A DNA stretch of 64,000 bases from JAHJQZ01 sp963676075 (GCA_963676075.2 CAXXNZ010000019.1:16909-80908), one strand, 5' to 3'; positions 8,694-17,038 are shown, numbered from the stretch's first letter. Notes: generated from the sequence alone by a model not told the origin. Numbers and translations: made by a program.

Positions 8694-9593
8694 ATGACCG
8701 GAACCCAATTCGACGGCGTCATCCTCTGGCTGACCGCCAACGCCATTTCCATCTTCATCGGCCTTGTCATTCTCGTCGTCGGCTGGATTCTGGCGGGTTT
8801 TGTCCGCCGGACCCTGCGCAATTTGCTGGACGACAACGCGCGCATGGACAGGACCATCGCGCCGCTGCTGGCCGACGTGGCGCGCTATGCCATTCTGGCG
8901 CTGGCGATCATGATGGCGCTCGGCCAGATGGGCGTTCAGACCACCTCGATTCTCGCCGTTCTGGGTGCCGCCGGCCTGGCCATCGCCCTGGCGCTGCAGG
9001 GCACGCTCTCCAACATTGCCGCCGGGGTGATGCTGATCTGGCTGCGGCCGATCGCGACGGGCGAATATATCGATGCTGAGGGCACGGCCGGCACGGTGGT
9101 CGAAATCGGCCTGTTCGCGACCCGCCTCAAGTCGGCGGACGGTGTCTATGTGTTTGCCCCCAACTCGGTCATCTGGAACAAGCGGATCGCCAATTACAGC
9201 CGCGAAAGAACGCGCCGGCTCGACCTCAAGGTCGGCATTTCCTACTCCGACGACATGTCCAAGGCCCGCGACATCCTGATGAAGATCGCTTCGGACGAGC
9301 GCGTTCTCGCCGACCCCGAGGCCGTGGTCTATGTGTCGAACCTCGGTGACAGCTCGGTCGAGATGCTGCTGAGGGTCTGGGTGGCAAGTTCGGACTACTG
9401 GGCGGTGCTGTTCGATTTCACCGAGCGGACCAAGCGCGACTTCGACGCCAACGGCATTTCCATTCCGTTCAACCAGCTCGACGTCAATCTGCCGGCAGAC
9501 ACCCCGGCTGCCGTGGCGGCCAAGCCTGCCAAAGCGGCAACGCCGGCGCGGGCAAGCCGGGCGAAGCCTGCGGGGAAGGCGAAAGCGGACTAG
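8694..9593 (+). CDS. MscS-family small-conductance mechanosensitive channel
   Basis: 299 residues starting after AAAGGAGAG. Three predicted membrane helices (about residues 14-38, 60-82 and 84-115); the third is the Ala/Gly-rich pore helix (VLGAAGLAIALALQGTLSN) followed by the beta domain signature LRPIATGEYIDAEGTAGTV and the conserved VFAPNSVIWNKRIANYS. It should form a heptameric inner-membrane valve that releases solutes on hypo-osmotic shock. The last 35 residues are an Ala/Lys/Pro-rich tail, probably disordered and cytoplasmic. A hairpin follows the stop codon, so it is likely monocistronic. Confidence 0.93.
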   Translation: MTGTQFDGVILWLTANAISIFIGLVILVVGWILAGFVRRTLRNLLDDNARMDRTIAPLLADVARYAILALAIMMALGQMGVQTTSILAVLGAAGLAIALALQGTLSNIAAGVMLIWLRPIATGEYIDAEGTAGTVVEIGLFATRLKSADGVYVFAPNSVIWNKRIANYSRERTRRLDLKVGISYSDDMSKARDILMKIASDERVLADPEAVVYVSNLGDSSVEMLLRVWVASSDYWAVLFDFTERTKRDFDANGISIPFNQLDVNLPADTPAAVAAKPAKAATPARASRAKPAGKAKAD

Positions 9594-9624
9594 GGGCGAG
9601 TGCGCCTGCTGCACTGCACGGGGA

Positions 9625-9645
9625 GAACGCCCATCAGGGGCGTTC
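9625..9645 (+). terminator. Hairpin after the MscS gene
   Basis: GAACGCCC (9625-9632) pairs with GGGCGTTC (9638-9645) around a short loop, 32 bases after the stop. No T-run follows, so it may be a rho-dependent or mRNA-stabilising hairpin rather than a classical terminator. Confidence 0.5.
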
Positions 9646-9725
9646 CCGCCGGCGCGACACACTTGGACACTGATTGCCGGAGCGGTCGAGATTGGGTCGC
9701 CAGCGATCGGTAAAGGAGACGAGAA

Positions 9726-10688
9726 ATGGCACGTATCGTCGTCATCGGAGGCAGCGGGCATGTCGGGACCTATCTGGTGCCGATGCTCAGCGAGCGCGGG
9801 CATGAGGTCGTCAACGTCAGCCGTGGGCAGGCTAGGCCTTATCGCTCGCACGCCGCCTGGGCCAAGGTCGAGACGGTGGTTGCCGACCGCAACGCCGAGG
9901 ACGAGGCGGGAACGTTCGGCAAGCGCATTGCCGATCTTGGTGCCGACATCGTTGTCGACATGATCTCTTTCACCCTGCCGAGCACGAAACTGCTGGTCGA
10001 GGCACTGCGCGGCAAGGTTGAGCATTTCCTCCACTGCGGCACCATCTGGGTCTATGGCAGCAATCCGGTGACGCCGGCGACGGAAACAGATCCGCTCAAC
10101 GCTTTTGGCGAGTACGGCACCAACAAGGCCGAGATCGAGACCTGGCTGCTTCACGAGGCGCGGCGTTCGGGCTTTCCGGCGACGGTGTTCCGCCCCGGCC
10201 ATATCGTCGGCCCGGGCTGGGCGCCGCTCAATCCGGCGGGACATTTCAATGTCGAGGTGTTCTCGCAGATCGCGCGCGGCGAGGAACTGGTGCTCCCCAA
10301 CTTCGGCCTCGAAACGGTGCATCACGTCCATGCCGAGGACGTGGCGCAGATGGTGTTGAGGGCCATCGACAACCGCGCGGCTGCGGTCAGCGAGGCGTTC
10401 AACGCCGTCTCACCCGGGGCGCTCAACCTCAAGGGCTATGCCGAGGCGATGTATCGCTGGTTCGGTCGCGAGCCGAAGCTGAGCTTTCTGCCCTACGAAC
10501 AGTGGAAGACCGGGCAGGCGAAAGAGGATGCAGAGGCGACCTGGGAACACATCGCCCGCAGTCCGTGCCATGCGATCGACAAGGCGCGGACCCGGCTCGG
10601 CTACGCGCCGCGCTACACGAGCCTCGAAGCGGTGAAGGAATCGGTGACGGCGCTGATTGCCGCCGGCAAGGTGATGGCGTCCGCTTGA
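9726..10688 (+). CDS. NAD-dependent epimerase/dehydratase (atypical SDR)
   Basis: 320 residues after AAAGGAGACG. N-terminal Rossmann motif GGSGHVG (residues 8-14) and catalytic YGTNK (Tyr130, Lys134) mark an extended/atypical short-chain dehydrogenase of the NAD-dependent epimerase type; VFRPGHIVGPG and HVHAEDVAQMVL are the usual substrate-side phrases. The protein should bind NAD(P) and act on a nucleotide sugar or similar metabolite in the cytoplasm; the substrate is not predictable. It stands alone between the MscS gene and a divergent-function hydrolase, with a clear own ribosome site. Confidence 0.85.
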   Translation: MARIVVIGGSGHVGTYLVPMLSERGHEVVNVSRGQARPYRSHAAWAKVETVVADRNAEDEAGTFGKRIADLGADIVVDMISFTLPSTKLLVEALRGKVEHFLHCGTIWVYGSNPVTPATETDPLNAFGEYGTNKAEIETWLLHEARRSGFPATVFRPGHIVGPGWAPLNPAGHFNVEVFSQIARGEELVLPNFGLETVHHVHAEDVAQMVLRAIDNRAAAVSEAFNAVSPGALNLKGYAEAMYRWFGREPKLSFLPYEQWKTGQAKEDAEATWEHIARSPCHAIDKARTRLGYAPRYTSLEAVKESVTALIAAGKVMASA

Positions 10689-10791
10689 TAGGTGCGTGCC
10701 ATTTTGCCGCATACCTCAGATTCCCTTCGCGGAATCACTCGACCATCGGACTAAGCTCAGGCTTCACAAAACAGCGCTGGAGCGTAAACGA

Positions 10792-11673
10792 ATGGTTCTG
10801 AAAAACTTGAGACTATTTAGCGTGTTAGCGGCCGTCGGATTAATGGTCGTATCGCCTGTTCTGGCTGCGGAAATGGATATCACCATTCCGAGCCCCGGCG
10901 GTGATATCATCGGCACGATGAACGATGCCGGTGGCGACACGACGGCACCGGTGGTGTTGCTGTTGCACGGCTTTACGGGCTCGCGTCACGAGCTGGCTGT
11001 GGCCGACACGGATTACGGCGTGTTCTCCTACACCGCCAAAGTGCTTGCGGAAGAGGGCTATGCGAGCCTGCGTATCGACTTCCGCGGTTCGGGTGACAGC
11101 ACGGCTTTGGAATGGAAGCAGACCCGTTTCAGCACCCAGATTGCGGATGCCAAGGCTGCTCTCGACTATCTCGTTGCCCAGAACAGCACGCGGAATCTCT
11201 ACGTTCTGGGCTGGAGTCAGGGCGGACTGGTGGCGGCGCATGTCGCCGGCGAGGCCGGGGTCGACGGTGTGGTTCTCTGGGCCCCCGTTTCGCGGCCGGA
11301 GGTGACCTATGGCGACCTGATGGGCGCCGATCTGGTCCGGGAAGCCTATACTGCCGAGCCGACGGAAGTCATCGAGGCGCCTTTGCCATGGGGCGGGACG
11401 ACGTCGCTGGAAGCCGGCTTCTTCCAGGAGTGCCTGTCAACGGACCCGATTGCGGCACTTGCCCCGGTTGCCGCACCGCTCCTTGTCATCGTGGGATCCA
11501 AGGACACGACCGTGACGCCTCAGCCCCAAATGGGTGCAGTCCTCACGCGCTATCACCAGGGACCGTCGGAACTGGCGATCGTCGATACCGATCATTCGTT
11601 CGGCGCCTTCGAAGGTACCGAGAGGCTCGACGAAATGATCGACAAGACTCTTGGTTGGCTCGCCAACCGGTAA
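10792..11673 (+). CDS. Exported alpha/beta hydrolase
   Basis: 293 residues from the ATG at 10792 (GGAG 9 bases upstream); this start gives a clear Sec signal peptide (LRLFSVLAAVGLMVVSPVLA, cut after Ala-26 or so). The mature enzyme has HGFTGSRHE (oxyanion loop), nucleophile Ser142 in GWSQGG, Asp238 in VGSKDTTV and His268 in DTDHSFGAF, a full catalytic triad. It resembles dienelactone-hydrolase-like serine esterases. A periplasmic esterase or lipase-like role is likely; substrate unknown. Confidence 0.85.
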   Translation: MVLKNLRLFSVLAAVGLMVVSPVLAAEMDITIPSPGGDIIGTMNDAGGDTTAPVVLLLHGFTGSRHELAVADTDYGVFSYTAKVLAEEGYASLRIDFRGSGDSTALEWKQTRFSTQIADAKAALDYLVAQNSTRNLYVLGWSQGGLVAAHVAGEAGVDGVVLWAPVSRPEVTYGDLMGADLVREAYTAEPTEVIEAPLPWGGTTSLEAGFFQECLSTDPIAALAPVAAPLLVIVGSKDTTVTPQPQMGAVLTRYHQGPSELAIVDTDHSFGAFEGTERLDEMIDKTLGWLANR

Positions 11674-11859
11674 GGTGTTCTGCCACTCCCGTGCAGTGCG
11701 GTCGGCGATCGCCGGACGTGATTGTCGAGCGCGATGTGACGAGAGTGGACAGCAGATGACTGGCCGCGCCCCGGATCATGGTCCGGGGCGTCGCCGTTTA
11801 GGCATATCCCGTCTTCAGGGAGATGGCAGTGCTGATATCTGAAAGGTATGACTGCAGCC
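11674..11859. other. Short intergenic stretch leading to the greA-tail repeat
   Basis: Follows the hydrolase stop codon. It holds an inverted CGCCCCGGATCATGG-like GC block near 11765-11790 that may serve as a terminator, but no gene I can support. Confidence 0.3.
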
Positions 11860-11890
11860 TCAGACGAATTTGACCGACAGGATCTCGTAG
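11860..11890 (-). pseudogene. greA 3'-tail remnant (perfect 31-base direct repeat)
   Basis: These 31 bases are identical to 12767-12797, the last codons of the intact greA, in the same orientation. Read on the minus strand the frame here continues upstream as SDTRDYEILSVKFV-stop, against AQGYEILSVKFV-stop in the intact gene. Thr-Arg-Asp-Tyr before EIL would be a plausible GreA C-terminus of a divergent allele. The two copies bracket the GNAT and DUF3088 genes. Confidence 0.75.
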
Positions 11891-11930
11891 TCCCGGGTGT
11901 CGCTGACAAGGTGGCTCGGGCTGAGACGCG

Positions 11931-12377
11931 TCAGGTTTCGACCTTGAGGGTGAGGCGGTAGGTATTGGTCTCTCGGCGCGCGAAGCCTATGCGCTGGTAT
12001 AGCCTATTGGCTGCCTCTCGCTCCGGGCGCGAGGTCAGATCGATCCTGTCGGCGCCCAGCGATGCGGCATGCGCGATGGCGGCGCGTACCAGCGCTTCTC
12101 CAAGACCCTGACTCCGATGTGCCGAGGACACGCCCACGTCATCGATGAAGGCGCGGACGCCGCCCGGGACGCGATAGACCACGATGTTGGCCATGCCGAC
12201 AATGCGCCCCTCGGCGCGGATGACAAAGAGCGTCACGCCCGGGTCGGCGAGAATGGCGTCGAGATCAGCCTGCGTGAAGGGTCGGGCGCTGGACGTGAGC
12301 TCGGCCAGCACTGCGGCGATATCGCCGACGTCCGTCGCCTTGGCAGTGATCAGTGGTTCGGGAGCGGTGCAGGTCAT
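11931..12377 (-). CDS. GNAT family N-acetyltransferase
   Basis: 148 residues. The acetyl-CoA binding motif A is seen as VGVSSAHRSQGLGEALVRAA (V-x-x-x-x-R-x-x-G-x-G/A), and motif B as RLYQRIGFARRETNTYRL. Substrate cannot be predicted. It lies 8 bases after the frameshifted DUF3088 gene in the same direction, so the two were probably cotranscribed. Both sit between two copies of the greA 3' end, which suggests that they arrived together. Confidence 0.85.
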   Translation of the reverse strand: MTCTAPEPLITAKATDVGDIAAVLAELTSSARPFTQADLDAILADPGVTLFVIRAEGRIVGMANIVVYRVPGGVRAFIDDVGVSSAHRSQGLGEALVRAAIAHAASLGADRIDLTSRPEREAANRLYQRIGFARRETNTYRLTLKVET

Positions 12378-12385
12378 GTGGCAGC

Positions 12386-12720
12386 CTATGGGTGAGGGTG
12401 AGAGAACCTGTGTTGCTCCGACAGTGCCGCGAGAATACTGTCCTTGTCGGCAATGAAGGCGCCCCCGTTAACGGCGCCGAGGTTTCCCCCTCGGCCAGGA
12501 CCAGCACGGGCAGGGATTGATTTTCGGCGCCAAGAAGCGCCACGATCGGACGCCGTGGCCGCGGCCAGTCAATCCGTTCGACATTGAGGCGCGCAGTCTG
12601 TTCGGGGAAGGACGACAGCACGCCCTCAATGAGGGCGCAGTGCCAGCAATAGAAAATCCGGCCGGGATAGGCCGGATCTTCGAATCCCGGTTTCAGCAGA
12701 AACAGCGTATCGCGTTGCAT
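12386..12720 (-). pseudogene. DUF3088-family gene with a one-base frameshift
   Basis: From the ATG complementary to 12718-12720 the frame reads RDTLFLLKPGFEDPAYPG, FYCWHCALIEGVL and NQSLPVLVLAEG, the conserved DUF3088 (thioredoxin-like, CxxC-like CWHC) pattern. After that the correct tail, GGAFIADKDSILAALSEQH...stop, is in the -1-shifted frame. The switch lies at a run of five C on the plus strand (12486-12490); one more base there would restore a 111-residue protein, the normal family length. Either a real frameshift or a sequencing slip in a homopolymer. Function of the family is unknown. Confidence 0.8.
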
Positions 12721-12766
12721 GCGTTCAAGCCGTGCGGCGAGACTGCCACCAATGCGCCCAAATGGA

Positions 12767-13240
12767 TCAGACGAATTTGACCGACAGGATCTCGTAGCCT
12801 TGGGCACCGCCGGGCGCGGCGACCTCGATCGAGTCGCCAACCTCCTTGCCGATCATCGCACGGGCAATGGGCGAGGAAATCGAGATGCGACCGGCGCTGG
12901 CGTCGGCTTCCGGGTCGCCGACGATCATCCAGGTCTTTTCCTCGTCGGTGTCCTCGTTGACGATGGTCACCGTGGCGCCGAACTTGACCGTGTCGCCCTT
13001 GAGCTTGGAAATGTCGATGACGTCGGCACGCGCCAGAAGCGACTCGAGCTCCATGATGCGGCCTTCGTTGTGACCCTGCTGCTCCTTGGCGGCGTGGTAC
13101 TCGGCGTTCTCGGAAAGATCGCCGTGGGCACGCGCCTCGGCGATGGCCGCGATGATGCGCGGCCGTTCCTCGGACGTACGGCGCTTGAGCTCATCGACAA
13201 GGGCGGAGTGTCCGCCGGCGGTCATCGGGACCTTTTCCAT
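12767..13240 (-). CDS. greA: Transcription elongation factor GreA
   Basis: 157 residues, standard length. GreA enters the RNA polymerase secondary channel and stimulates cleavage of backtracked RNA. The N-terminal coiled coil carries the invariant acidic tip motif GDLSENAEYHAAKEQQ (about residues 40-55), and the C-terminal FKBP-like domain has ISISSPIARAMIGKEVGD and ends YEILSVKFV. The last 31 bases of the gene are repeated exactly at 11860-11890, behind two inserted genes. Confidence 0.97.
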   Translation of the reverse strand: MEKVPMTAGGHSALVDELKRRTSEERPRIIAAIAEARAHGDLSENAEYHAAKEQQGHNEGRIMELESLLARADVIDISKLKGDTVKFGATVTIVNEDTDEEKTWMIVGDPEADASAGRISISSPIARAMIGKEVGDSIEVAAPGGAQGYEILSVKFV

Positions 13241-13383
13241 TCATGAACCTCGGTACAAACAACACTGCAGGCTCGCCGCCGAACGAATATTCGACCTTCA
13301 ACGACCGCAGTTTCAGGGGAACAAGTTAGCCTCAAGGATACATTGGCGCGCCGCAGCGTCAAGACGGTGCCGACATGGTTGCG

Positions 13384-13974
13384 CTATTCGTTTTCGAACT
13401 CGGCAATTGCCGCCCATGCGGCATCGGCAAGAAGGTGGTCGGCGTCGCGGCTCGTCGCGGCGAAATCGCGGTGCCGCGCCATGCCGTAGGCCGGGCCGAG
13501 CATCAGGGCGTGAGCCGCCGGCCAGGGCATGGAACGAACCGCGCCGACACGCATCCAATGGGCATGAAGGGAGGCGGCATTCTTCTCGCCCTCGGCGAGC
13601 CGCGCGGCGCAATCGGAGAGTTCGTCGTGGACCGGTGCGAGCATGCGGATCTCGTCCATGAAGCGGAACTGGCCGGGCTCGGTGCGGGCCCATTCGAGCA
13701 GGCCGAGGACCGATCCGCGCACTCTGTCGTGGGGTGTGTCGCCGCGCGTCAGACGGATGGTCGTGTCGCTCCACGAGGCGACGGATTCCTCGAACAGTTC
13801 GAAGGCCAGCGCGCCCTTGCCGGCATAGAAATGATAGATCGATCCGATGGTCGCGCCGGAGCGATTTCGGATGTCGGCCATGGTCGTCGACAGGAAGCCT
13901 TTTTCGAGAAAACAGTCGAGCGCGGCGAACTTTATGGCGATCTTCCGGCTCGGTGGGCGCTTGAAGCGTTGCAT
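13384..13974 (-). CDS. TetR family transcriptional regulator
   Basis: 196 residues. The N-terminal helix-turn-helix is readable: FAALDCFLEKGFLSTTMADI followed by RNRSGATIGSIYHFYAGKG (residues ~17-55). The C-terminal ligand domain begins ALAFELFEESVASW. The gene is divergent from a broken SnoaL-like gene (start 14125) with 150 bases between, including an AT-rich stretch around 13985-14060, so it probably regulated itself and that neighbour. With the target gene broken the regulator may now be without its old function. Confidence 0.88.
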   Translation of the reverse strand: MQRFKRPPSRKIAIKFAALDCFLEKGFLSTTMADIRNRSGATIGSIYHFYAGKGALAFELFEESVASWSDTTIRLTRGDTPHDRVRGSVLGLLEWARTEPGQFRFMDEIRMLAPVHDELSDCAARLAEGEKNAASLHAHWMRVGAVRSMPWPAAHALMLGPAYGMARHRDFAATSRDADHLLADAAWAAIAEFENE

Positions 13975-14124
13975 GAAGACAATCCGAAACGATTCATTTC
14001 AGCAACATCTTACCAGAAAAATAGAACATCGTTCTAGAACATTATGGTTTTATCAACCATAAACCCTTCTGACCCGGTCAATTGACGGTGTCGGAGTTCA
14101 AGCAGCGTGTGAAAGAAGGCGAAA

Positions 14125-14513
14125 ATGGACGAACGAACGAGACTGGTCAGGCGCTATCTCGACGCATTGAACGCTTCGATGCCGAGGCGGCGCTCGCCTG
14201 TTGTACGCGCGATATGACCCAGACCGAGTACCCCAATATGCTGACTCCGATGACCCGCGTCCGGGGGCTTGAGGAGATGGGAAAGGGCGTGCTGGCAGCC
14301 GAGGCGATGCTGGTCGAACAGAGCTATGAGATCATCGCCAGCCACGACGCCGGAGCGGTGCTGGCGATGTAACTGGTCTGGCGCGCAACGCTGAAGTCCG
14401 GTCCATTGCCGGAGAAAATGCTGGCCTATTTCGCCTGATTTTTCACCTTCCGCGACGGGCTGATTTCGAGCCAAAAAAACTACGATTGCTTCGAACGTCC
14501 GGAAGCGGCCTGA
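14125..14513 (+). pseudogene. Broken SnoaL-like (NTF2-fold) gene
   Basis: The start MDERTRLVRRYLDALN (ATG at 14125) is in one frame, and the rest, RFDAEAALACCTRDMTQTEY then LVEQSYEIIASHDAG, is in another, so there is a frameshift near 14165-14175. The second frame is then interrupted by TAA (14370-14372) and TGA (14436-14438) before its final stop at 14511-14513, yet coding similarity continues across them (LVWRATLKSG, MLAYFA, FFTFRDGLISSQKNYDCFE). The intact protein would be a ~125-residue SnoaL-like polyketide-cyclase-fold protein, a family of small ligand-binding enzymes. Three independent lesions make a sequencing artefact unlikely. Confidence 0.8.
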
Positions 14514-14527
14514 GCGTTTTCCGGGTC

Positions 14528-14770
14528 TCAGCCTTCGCTCGAATTGCGCAGGTCGCCGGCGGTGAAAACGACCAGGAAAAGAAGGAAGCCGATGGCCACA
14601 ACCACGGCGGGATAGATCACCGCCGGCAGGCCCCAGAAGATGACGGCCATGGCCCAGATCATGACGAAATTGAGAAGCAGGAAGATCTTCTCCGAATCAT
14701 CGCCCTTGGCGGCGCTCTTCAGCATCCAGCCAATGACGGGGATGTTGTAGATGATCGTGGAGAGCTTCAT
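14528..14770 (-). CDS. Small two-helix inner-membrane protein, unknown function
   Basis: 80 residues. Two predicted membrane helices (about 31-46 and 49-69, the latter AVIYPAVVVAIGFLLFLVVF) follow an amphipathic N-terminus that reads IPVIGWMLKSAAKGDDSEK. I recognise no named family, but the pattern is that of conserved alphaproteobacterial hypothetical proteins. Stand-alone on the minus strand; the ATG lies at the edge of the long tnaA upstream region. Confidence 0.65.
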   Translation of the reverse strand: MKLSTIIYNIPVIGWMLKSAAKGDDSEKIFLLLNFVMIWAMAVIFWGLPAVIYPAVVVAIGFLLFLVVFTAGDLRNSSEG

Positions 14771-15174
14771 CGGTCGACCTTCCGGATGGGGCCGGCGGGT
14801 CGGGGAGGGCGACGCCGGCCTGAAACACTGTCCTGATATATGCGCTAATAGGCATATGGTGCGGCGGTTTCACTACGACAAGTGTGCGGCCGAACCAAGC
14901 CGGACCGGATGTGCTCACAGTTTTGTGAGCACGCCACGCGTGTTGGTCGCTCGTGTCCGTGTCGCGTCCGGCGGCCTGTGAGCATGCCGGATAACAAAGC
15001 CGGTGTGCCGCGTTGACAGCGCGCAGCGGATTTGAAATTTTCACCCTGCAACGTATTGGGCGCTGAGCGCGGTCCGGTCTCTTTTCGAGGACGATGGGCA
15101 ACCGCAGCGCTTCGGCCCCGTTCGTGCACCCGTTGCCACGAAACCGTCCGGGGCCGTCCGAAAGGGCCCACAGG
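14771..15174. other. Regulatory gap between the small membrane protein and tnaA
   Basis: About 400 bases with no convincing gene. It holds the palindrome at 14911-14932 and a possible promoter, TTGACA at 15013-15018 with an AT-rich AAATTT 16 bases further on. I looked for a Trp-containing leader peptide as in the E. coli tna operon and found none. Confidence 0.5.
14911..14932. promoter_or_regulatory. Perfect 9-base-arm palindrome upstream of tryptophanase
   Basis: GTGCTCACA (14911-14919) and TGTGAGCAC (14924-14932) are exact inverted arms around GTTT. It lies about 80 bases upstream of a TTGACA box, in the position of an activator or repressor site. It is not followed by a T-run, which argues against a terminator. 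Confidence 0.5.
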
Positions 15175-16545
15175 ATGAAAACCATCATCGAACCGTTCCG
15201 CATCAAATCGGTCGAGCCGATCCGCATGACGACGCGCGCCGAACGGCAGAACCTGATCCGCAACGCGCATTACAATTTGTTCGCGCTGCATTCGGATGAC
15301 GTCATCATCGATCTTCTGACCGATTCCGGCACCGGCGCCATGAGCGCGGCGCAATGGTCGGCGCTGATGCGCGGTGACGAAAGCTATGCCGGCTCGCCGA
15401 GCTTTTACCGCTTCGAGGCAGCGGTGAAGAACCTGATGCCGTTTAAACACGTCATTCCGACCCACCAGGGACGCGCCGCCGAGGCGATCCTGTTCTCGAT
15501 CTATGGCGGCAAGGGCAAGCGCATCCCCTCGAACACCCATTTCGACACGACGCGCGGCAATATCGAAGCCTCGGGCGCCGAGGGCGACGATCTGGTGATT
15601 GCCGAGGGGCGCAACCCGTCGTTGTTGCACCCGTTCAAGGGCAACATGGATCTTGAGCGGCTCGCAGCCTATCTCGAAGAACACGGCGAGGCCGTGCCCT
15701 GCGTCATGCTGACGATCACCAACAATGCCGGCGGCGGCCAGCCGGTCAGCCTCGAGAACATCAAGGCGACGGCCGAACTGGCGCACAAGCACGGCAAGCC
15801 GATGTTCATCGACGGTTGCCGCTTTGCCGAAAACGCCTGGTTCATCAAACAGCGCGAAGAAGGCCAGCAGGATCGTTCCATCTCGGACATCGTTCGCGAT
15901 TGCTTCTCGGTCGCCGACGGCATGACGATGAGCGGCAAGAAGGACGCCTTCGGCAATATCGGCGGCTGGCTGGCGCTCAACGACGACGAGGTGACCGAAA
16001 AGGCGCGGGCCCATCTGATCCGCACCGAGGGCTTCCCGACCTATGGCGGGTTGGCCGGACGCGATCTCGACGCGTTGGCGCAGGGCCTGACCGAGATCGT
16101 CGACGAGGACTATCTGCGCTACCGCATCCGCATCAACGAATACATCATCGAGCGGCTGGAAAAGCTCGGCGTGCCGGTGGTCAAGCCGGCGGGCGGGCAT
16201 GCGGTGTTCGTCGACGCGCGGTCCTGGTTGAGCCACATCCCGGCGCTGCAATATCCGGGGCAGGCACTGGCGGTGGCGCTGTACGAACTCGGCGGCATCC
16301 GCGGCTGCGAGATTGGCACGGTGATGTTCGGCGCCCATCCGGACGGCACGGAAACCGAGGCGGCCATGGATCTGGTGCGTCTGGCTATTCCGCGCCGTAC
16401 CTATACCCAGAGCCATGCCGACTATCTGATCGAGGTGTTCGAGGAACTGGCCCAGATGAAGGACAGCCTCAAGGGTTATAGGATCGTCAAACAGCCGAGC
16501 CTGATGCGGCACTTCACCTGCTGGTTCGAACCGCTTGGGGAATGA
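15175..16545 (+). CDS. tnaA: Tryptophanase (beta-eliminating lyase)
   Basis: 456 residues from the ATG at 15175 (AAAGGG upstream). PLP-dependent enzyme that splits L-tryptophan to indole, pyruvate and ammonia. The PLP lysine lies in MSGKKDAFGNIGGW (Lys256). Tyrosine phenol-lyase is the close alternative: it has Arg where tryptophanase has Ile (here CEIGTV, Ile380) and Phe where tryptophanase has His (here MRHFT, His446), so tryptophanase is favoured, although SGKK resembles the lyase. A strong hairpin terminator follows. A diverged, internally deleted tail of a second allele is at 18419-18499. Confidence 0.85.
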   Translation: MKTIIEPFRIKSVEPIRMTTRAERQNLIRNAHYNLFALHSDDVIIDLLTDSGTGAMSAAQWSALMRGDESYAGSPSFYRFEAAVKNLMPFKHVIPTHQGRAAEAILFSIYGGKGKRIPSNTHFDTTRGNIEASGAEGDDLVIAEGRNPSLLHPFKGNMDLERLAAYLEEHGEAVPCVMLTITNNAGGGQPVSLENIKATAELAHKHGKPMFIDGCRFAENAWFIKQREEGQQDRSISDIVRDCFSVADGMTMSGKKDAFGNIGGWLALNDDEVTEKARAHLIRTEGFPTYGGLAGRDLDALAQGLTEIVDEDYLRYRIRINEYIIERLEKLGVPVVKPAGGHAVFVDARSWLSHIPALQYPGQALAVALYELGGIRGCEIGTVMFGAHPDGTETEAAMDLVRLAIPRRTYTQSHADYLIEVFEELAQMKDSLKGYRIVKQPSLMRHFTCWFEPLGE

Positions 16546-16550
16546 CGCCA

Positions 16551-16577
16551 GGCGCCGCGGCAAGCCGCGACGCCTGG
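16551..16577 (+). terminator. Hairpin directly after tnaA
   Basis: CAGGCG/CGCCTG outer arms enclose GCGGC/GCCGC inner arms (about 16551-16577), a strong GC stem starting 5 bases after the stop codon. No T-run; it precedes the better terminator at 16595-16623. Confidence 0.5.
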
Positions 16578-16594
16578 ACTGAAACTACTTGGTG

Positions 16595-16623
16595 CACACG
16601 TTCCGGCTGGCCCGGAACGTGTG
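16595..16623 (+). terminator. Rho-independent terminator of tnaA
   Basis: CACACGTTCCGG (16595-16606) and CCGGAACGTGTG (16612-16623) are perfect 12-base arms around 5 bases, followed on the plus strand by the T-rich GCTCTATTTATTT. It also ends just past the stop codon of the convergent 95-residue gene. Confidence 0.8.
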
Positions 16624-16629
16624 CTCTAT

Positions 16630-16917
16630 TTATTTGTGATCAAATTTCTTTTTGAAATAGCCGACATGTACGTCTTCGCGCAAAACGCCGTGGCCCGCGC
16701 CCTGGCCGCAGTCGTGATTGGAGCCGCCTTTCTTGCAGGCGAGTATCGTGATCGTGGAGCCGCAGGTATTGGCGAAGCGCACGGAATTGCCCCCCGCCAT
16801 ATTTGCTTCGATGTTTGTGGACACACAGTGGTGGCCTGCCAAGGCCGGCGCGGTGAAGCCGACAAGCGCGACTACGGCCAGCAGAACAAGGCCGAGTGTG
16901 GCGAGGATCGGTTTCAT
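16630..16917 (-). CDS. Small secreted four-cysteine protein, unknown function
   Basis: 95 residues from the ATG complementary to 16915-16917, chosen because GGGA lies upstream and a Sec signal peptide starts there (ATLGLVLLAVVALVGF, cleavage after APALA). The ~68-residue mature protein has Cys at 31, 52, 61 and 70, likely two disulfides, and a basic His/Lys-rich end (YFKKKFDHK). I do not recognise the family. It lies between tnaA and an AraC regulator, within the segment bounded by tnaA and its old tail. Confidence 0.7.
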   Translation of the reverse strand: MKPILATLGLVLLAVVALVGFTAPALAGHHCVSTNIEANMAGGNSVRFANTCGSTITILACKKGGSNHDCGQGAGHGVLREDVHVGYFKKKFDHK

Positions 16918-17038
16918 GGTAGTTCCCTTGTGCGGCACCAATTTTGAGTGGCGCAATCAAAATCGCGTCTGCAAAACTATCGGCACGGTGCATGAAGGGA
17001 ATGGATATGCGTCCACGAGTCATGGACGCCCGTCCGGG

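Noticed and set aside
8460..10331. A long minus-strand open frame across the MscS and SDR genes
   Set aside because: Spans two convincing genes and their ribosome sites on the other strand; composition is typical of a GC shadow.
14771..15174. A tnaC-like leader peptide before tnaA
   Set aside because: No short frame with a ribosome site and a suitably placed Trp codon was found.
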